Shown here one piece after another: positions 59,747-64,000 of a stretch of 64,000 nt of DNA; within the stretch, counting starts at the first letter, position 1, and each line of letters begins with the position of its first letter. The position numbers and the translations under genes are program-made. The notes under the pieces are model-generated. The model ran no database searches. It saw only the letters and a list, made by a program, of their open reading frames with translations, and had not been told where the DNA came from. Origin of the DNA: Hemibagrus wyckioides. Taxonomy: Eukaryota > Chordata > Actinopteri > Siluriformes > Bagridae. The DNA lies in the NCBI RefSeq assembly GCF_019097595.1, contig NC_080717.1, forward strand, positions 29,053,876 through 29,117,875. The letters are read 5' to 3'.

Positions 59747-62549
59747 GTGTGTGTGTGTGTGTGTGCGCGTGTGTGCGTGCGCTGTACGTTTCTTCTGCTA
59801 TGTCTAGGAAATGTTGTAACATTAAGATCCCTTTCATGAGATCATCCTGTATTTTAAATGTGGATTTAAAATATTCTTTGAGGAACATTCATTCATCCAT
59901 TCATCTTCAGTAAATAGTCAGGGATGTAGTGGATCCAGTAAGAATCATGATCCACTGGTCTCAGACTGGGAATGCACTCTGAATGTCAGACCTGTCCTTC
60001 CACAATCCACCACGCAGACACATCTTTCACACCTACTCTCCAAAATAAAGATACCAAACTGTATGTTTCCTTGGGGTGATACCATTAAGCAGGATTGTTT
60101 TGTTTTATTAGTGTGAATATTTTACCTGAAACCCTTTAAGAATAACTGACAAAGGACCATTATTATGTTTTAAAACCCAATTAAATGTACACAGCATGCA
60201 CTTAAAGTAAAATCAAAGAATAATTTATCACTCTAAAGACAAGGAAAAGTTTGGTAACTTAATTTATGAGAGTGCAATTTATAGTAGCTAGCTAGTCTAT
60301 CTGTGAATGTTTTCTGGGTGGTGGGAGGAAACTGGAGAACCCAGAGGAAACCCACGCAGGCACAGGAGAACCCAGGGGAAACACACAGGCAGTAACATGA
60401 GCTCCAGGAATAATGCTACCTTCTGCACTGCACCACTGTTCCATCATTCATGGAGTAACACTTTAAATTCCCTGTACTGTCTCCTTCACAATGCCTGAGC
60501 ATGTTTATTTCAGAATTGTTATAATTAATGATTAATTCATAGTTAATTATTGTTGCTAATAACAAACTCTTTCTAGAGCATCTGATCTGGTCGATTTTTA
60601 GCAGCATGTTTGAATAAACTGTACTTATCTCTGCAGACCTTTGTGTTGTTAGTTGTGGGAATGGCAGTGTGAATATCCAGAACATGGAAAGTGATCTATG
60701 TCAAGTAGAGACAGAGAAAGGTCACTGCATCCTTCAGTCAATCAAGGTAATGCATCTTAAATCTCTATGCTATATTACTATGCAGTTTAATTTATTACAT
60801 CTGTAGGACTCACAGCTCTTATTTTGCGACGTTCTTCATGTTTAGTGTCACAAAGTGCAGGTACGGTCTAGTGGGGGAAACATCACGGGTATGGGCACCA
60901 TCCATGGAGATGTGGAGATAATCACCGCTGGACCCAGTGTAAAGAAACCAAATCTTCTGACATACTGTATTCTACATCTATTTTACAATTTACAATCAAC
61001 ATTTAATGATGACATCATTTCTGAATTTTCTAGAGAGTTGATATTAAGAAGGTCCAGGGAACATCCATGAATTTGTCCACAGAACATGGTCCACTAAATG
61101 TGAAAGCCATTTATGCTGAGTCCAGTGCTGTGGCTTCCTCTTCAGGGAAAATCCATATTGGGCATGTACACGGTGAGAAACGGGAGAGATCCAGATCCTT
61201 TCATTTTAAAAGCATTTCTAAAGTTTCTAAGTTTCTAAACAAAAACTCTGTCTCATGTACCTTCTTGAAGTTTAACTGGGTTACAGCAACAAGGAAAAGC
61301 CTCTAACCATTGATGAGGCGAAGGTTTCTATTAATGATGTTTATGTTACATTATGTGGTTATGTTATGTAATAGTCAGTTAGTTTTCGAACACAGGAGAG
61401 CCTTCAGGAGCTTTCAGACGTAACCTGGGGCTACTTTATTTGCTGAATTGTGCTGTTGAATTAAGTTGTTGAATATTCATTGCGTGGTCTGTCACGTGGT
61501 ATTCAATACCTCCAGGATTTTTCAAATTAATGCAGCAATGCAAAATTAAGCAAACTCCACAATATCCAGAGGAGCTTGCTATTTTTCAAAATTACTGCAG
61601 ATGTTCTGCAGATTAGGGCTGAGACTGAGATCTGCCAATGCTCTCTTTGATTCATGTGCATCAAACATAAGTACAGCTGTCATAGAAAGTAATTACATAC
61701 ACAAGTTTTGGGACACCCCTCCAAATCATTGAATTCAGGGGTCGGGCTTGGCCCCTTAGTTCCAGTGAAAGGAACTCTTAATGCTTCAACATACCAAGAC
61801 ATTTTGGACAATTTCATGCCTGGCTCGCAGTCTCCGCCCTAATTCATCCCAAAGGTGTTGTATGGGTCAGGACTCTGTGCAGGCCAGTCAAGTTCCTCCA
61901 CACCAAACTCACTCATCCATGTCTTTATGGACCTTGCTCTGGTCACTGGTGTGCAGTCATGTTGGAACAGGAAGGGGTCATCCCCAAACTGTTCCCACAA
62001 AGAGCATGAAATTGTCCAAAATGTCTTGGTTTGAAGCTGAAGCATTAAGAGTTCCTTTCACTGGAACTAAGGGGCCGAGCCCAACCCCTGAAAAACAACA
62101 CCTGAACTCAGTGATCTGGAGGGGTGTCCCAATACTTTTGGCAATATAAGTGTATGTGTCTTCACAGGTAGGAGTTTGAAAGAAAAATCCTGTGATTTTG
62201 TCTTCTCTCTGCAATTTTCATCCCAAAAAAACTCAAACCAGAAGAATATTCCTGGATTGTTCCTAATATAATTAACTCATTAGTGTTTGTGTTACTGTTA
62301 GCTTCCGTAATAACATATTCGCTCTTATTCTTAATCTTTTAGATATTTTTCCAAATTATACATTTTAATTGCCTGTAGGCAATCATATCAGTGACCCGCC
62401 CACCCAGTATGAACACGCCCACTTAGATGAAACATTAGTAATTCCATAGTAATTAAGTAGTAAAAGTAATTATATATTTTGCATGTGTGCTCCGATTTAT
62501 TGAACAGGTGAAGCATTTGTGAGGAGTAACACAGGAGATATCATTATAG
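59368..62549 (+). CDS. fam185a: FAM185A gene, 5' five exons (continues past the window)
   Basis: FAM185A is a little-studied vertebrate protein with a DUF4097/adhesin-like beta-repeat region. Exons 59368-59746, 60637-60746, 60846-60938, 61034-61172 and 62508-62549 join in phase and encode about 254 aa; the human protein is roughly 390 aa as recalled. Diagnostic strings are RWTFTVSPF, VSVQPLDAHAFPGADQ, NGSVNIQNMESD, VETEKGHCILQSIK, NITGMGTIHGDVEI, STEHGPLNVKA and IYAESS. The N-terminus (MRHGLFYGIIRLKYPRECLR, then RLSRSFSDAANEP) is arginine-rich, lacks acidic residues in the first 15 and has an RSFS-type site, so it looks like a mitochondrial presequence; that is inference. The 3' exons are missing because the window ends inside a Tc1 copy in intron 5. 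Confidence 0.9.
59747..59782 (+). repeat. GT/GC repeat at the FAM185A exon 1 donor
   Basis: The intron starts inside this repeat, so several alternative GT positions exist. Confidence 0.9.
60637..60746 (+). CDS. fam185a: FAM185A exon 2
   Basis: Bounded by TCTGCAG and GTAATG, phase 1 to 0. It encodes LCVVSCGNGSVNIQNMESDL, then CQVETEKGHCILQSIK, the start of the beta-repeat region. Confidence 0.9.
60846..60938 (+). CDS. fam185a: FAM185A exon 3
   Basis: A 93-nt exon after GTTTAG, donor GTAAAG, phase 0-0. It encodes CHKVQVRSSGGNITGMGTIH, then GDVEIITAGPS. The repeated G-x-I/V pattern is typical of DUF4097 beta-solenoid-like repeats. Confidence 0.9.
61034..61172 (+). CDS. fam185a: FAM185A exon 4
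   Basis: After TTCTAG, donor GTGAGA, phase 0 to 1. It encodes RVDIKKVQGTSMNLSTEHGP, LNVKAIYAESSAVASSSGK and IHIGHVH, aligning to human TIDKLQGSSVNVSTEDG. Confidence 0.9.
61700..62152. mobile_element. Foldback Tc1-family derivative
   Basis: Flanked by TA. The left arm 61700-61819 reads from a terminal end to DNFML. The rest, 61820-62152, is in reverse orientation and runs from the ERRLRA region back to a second copy of the same left end. The two arms can pair over roughly 110 bp. No transposase remains. It lies in FAM185A intron 4. Confidence 0.85.
62508..62549 (+). CDS. fam185a: FAM185A exon 5
   Basis: A 42-nt exon between TTGAACAG and GTATGT, phase 1-1. It encodes EAFVRSNTGDIII after the glycine completed from exon 4. 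The human counterpart reads HGNITLQSKMGNITVD. The next exon is not in the window. Confidence 0.75.
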
Positions 62550-62638
62550 GTATGTCTTTTCTAAACTTTCTGGACAATTCTTCAACTGGATTTTTGCACA
62601 GCGTATATAGCACATTACACTGAAATTGCACACAGCTG

Positions 62639-62734
62639 CGCTTTATTCATCATAGTCATACTGTTCTCTGCCACCAGTATATATATATATATATTCTGGT
62701 GGCAGAGAACATTATGACTATTATGAATAAAGCG
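62639..62734. repeat. 39-bp inverted repeat around a TA run
   Basis: The arms 62639-62677 and 62696-62734 are complementary except for about two sites. The core word is TGTTCTCTGCCACCAG and its complement. The 18-bp loop is mostly TA. It sits about 90 bp after FAM185A exon 5. Confidence 0.9.
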
Positions 62735-62756
62735 AGTTTGGTATATATATATATAC

Positions 62757-63081
62757 ACTACCGTTGAACTTGATTTCAGCTACAGAGGAAGACTCCGTCA
62801 GCCAATCCATCTAGTGGGAGTTGCTCCAGGAAGCATGGTGTGAAATCTCATCAGAATGACCGCTAGAATGTCCAGGCTGTAATTGCTGCAAAAGGTGTTT
62901 TTTTGATGAAAGCAAAGTTTGAAGAAAACATTCATCATTTCCATCAAAATCATTATTTCTAACTCTGACACGTCAGCATGTCCTGTTCTCCTGCTATATT
63001 TTCTATTCAGACTCATTTTGTGTGTTTCCTTGGAAAACAATAAAATTTTTGAGTGATCCCAAACTTTTGAACGGTAGTGTA
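62757..63081. mobile_element. Small non-autonomous Tc1/mariner-like element
   Basis: The end sequences CACTACCGTTGAACTTGATT and CCCAAACTTTTGAACGGTAGTG are inverted and imperfect, and match the familiar fish end CACTACCGTTCAAAAGTTTG. About 325 bp, no coding sequence, immediately followed by Tc1 copy 3. Confidence 0.75.
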
Positions 63082-63097
63082 TATATATATATATATA

Positions 63098-64000
63098 CAC
63101 TATATTGCCAAAAGTATTCGCTCACCCATCCAAATAATCAGAATCAGGTGTTCCAATCACTTCCATGGCCACAGGTGTATAAAATCAAGCACCTAGGCAT
63201 GCAGACTGTTTTTACAAACATTTGTGAAAGAATGGGTCGCTCTCAGGAGCTCAGTGAATTCCAGCGTGGAACTGTGATAGGATGCCACCTGTGCAACAAA
63301 TCCAGTCGTGAAATTTCCTCGCTCCTAAATATTCCACAGTCAACTGTCAGCTGTATTATAAGAACGTGGAAGTGTTTGGGAACGACAGCAACTCAGCCAC
63401 GAAGTGGTAGGCCACGTAAACTGACGGAGCGGGGTCAGCGGATGCTGAGGCGCATAGTGCGAAGAGGTCGCCAACTTTCTGCAGAGTCAATCGCTACAGA
63501 CCTCCAAACTTCATGTGGCCTTCAGATGAGCTCAAGAACAGTGCGCAGAGAGCTTCATGGAATGGGTTTCCATGGCCGAGCAGCTGCATCCAAGCCATAC
63601 ATCACCAAGTGCAATGCAAAGCGTCGGATGCAGTGGTGTAAAGCACGCCGCCACTGGACTCTAGAGCAGTGGAGACGCGTTCTCTGGAGTGACGAATCGC
63701 GCTTCTCCATCTGGCAATCTGATGGACGAGTCTGGGTTTGGCGGTTGCCAGGAGAACGGTACTTGTCTGACTGCATTGTGCCAAGTGTAAAGTTTGGTGG
63801 AGGGGGGATTATGGTGTGGGGTTGTTTTTCAGGAGCTGGGCTTGGCCCCTTAGTTCCAGTGAAAGGAACTCTGAATGCTTCAGCATACCAAGACATTTTG
63901 GACAATTCCATGCTCCCAACTTTGTGGGAACAGTTTGGAGCTGGCCCCTTCCTCTTCCAACATGACTGTGCACCAGTGACCAAAGCAAGGTCCATAAAGA
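63098..64000 (+). mobile_element. Tc1 transposon copy 3, cut by the window edge
   Basis: Left inverted end at 63098 after TA 63096-63097. The transposase start is at 63232 and the frame stays open to the edge (about 256 codons, ending at KARSIK). It carries R80, A237 and A247, so it is a mosaic of the copy 1 and copy 2 variants. It sits in FAM185A intron 5. Confidence 0.93.
63232..64000 (+). CDS. Tc1 transposase, partial (3' end outside the window)
   Basis: N-terminal three quarters of the same transposase, including the HTH, the GRPR hook, D154 and D245. The glutamate of the triad lies beyond the edge. No interruption was seen. Confidence 0.9.
   Translation, partial: MGRSQELSEFQRGTVIGCHLCNKSSREISSLLNIPQSTVSCIIRTWKCLGTTATQPRSGRPRKLTERGQRMLRRIVRRGRQLSAESIATDLQTSCGLQMSSRTVRRELHGMGFHGRAAASKPYITKCNAKRRMQWCKARRHWTLEQWRRVLWSDESRFSIWQSDGRVWVWRLPGERYLSDCIVPSVKFGGGGIMVWGCFSGAGLGPLVPVKGTLNASAYQDILDNSMLPTLWEQFGAGPFLFQHDCAPVTKARSIK

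Overview
The window is vertebrate nuclear DNA, almost certainly from a teleost fish and most likely an otophysan such as a catfish. This lineage guess is inferred from the repeat mix, not from a database match. Genes are split into short exons with GT-AG introns. Dinucleotide and trinucleotide microsatellites are everywhere. Fish-type Tc1 elements, RTE, L1 and Penelope-like retroelement remnants and tRNA-derived SINEs fill the non-coding space. There are no bacterial-style operons and no CRISPR.

Layout. 1-14000: no confident gene; Tc1-family remnants (481-969, 2847-3395), a GATA/GACA satellite (3871-4018), AT-rich DNA and an RFX-type X-box palindrome (11131). 14008-44691: a complete NDRG4 gene on the + strand. 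It has two alternative first coding exons (14008 and 29793), a 39-nt N-terminal exon (26376), eleven constitutive internal exons, a 39-nt optional exon near the 3' end (43345) and a terminal exon ending MEVSC. The combinations give 339, 352, 371 and 384 aa; as recalled, the first three are the lengths of the known mammalian isoforms. Its introns hold an intact Tc1 transposon at 17357 and another at 21843, a decayed Tc1-like element with a nested SINE, an RTE fragment with an 18-bp target-site duplication, an L1 fragment and a 36-bp minisatellite just upstream of the second promoter. 44692-48060: probable NDRG4 3' UTR and flank, with a decayed palindromic repeat series. 49380-49980: Penelope-like GIY-YIG fragment. 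50398-55561: four splice-bounded candidate exons of an unidentified gene with TEY-type motifs, one of them apparently frameshifted. 52281-53658: a 13-bp satellite of about 106 units. 55640-57480: interspersed repeats. 59368-62549: first five exons of FAM185A (+), behind a CpG-rich promoter with an NRF1-type palindrome; the gene continues past the window. Intron 5 of FAM185A carries a foldback sequence, a small non-autonomous transposon and a third Tc1 copy (63098 to the edge).

NDRG4 encodes a cytosolic, catalytically dead alpha/beta-hydrolase-fold protein of neurons and heart. FAM185A encodes a poorly characterised DUF4097-type beta-repeat protein. Nothing in the sequence links the two functionally. 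The main story is isoform architecture in NDRG4 and how simple repeats and transposons sit against its splice sites and promoters.
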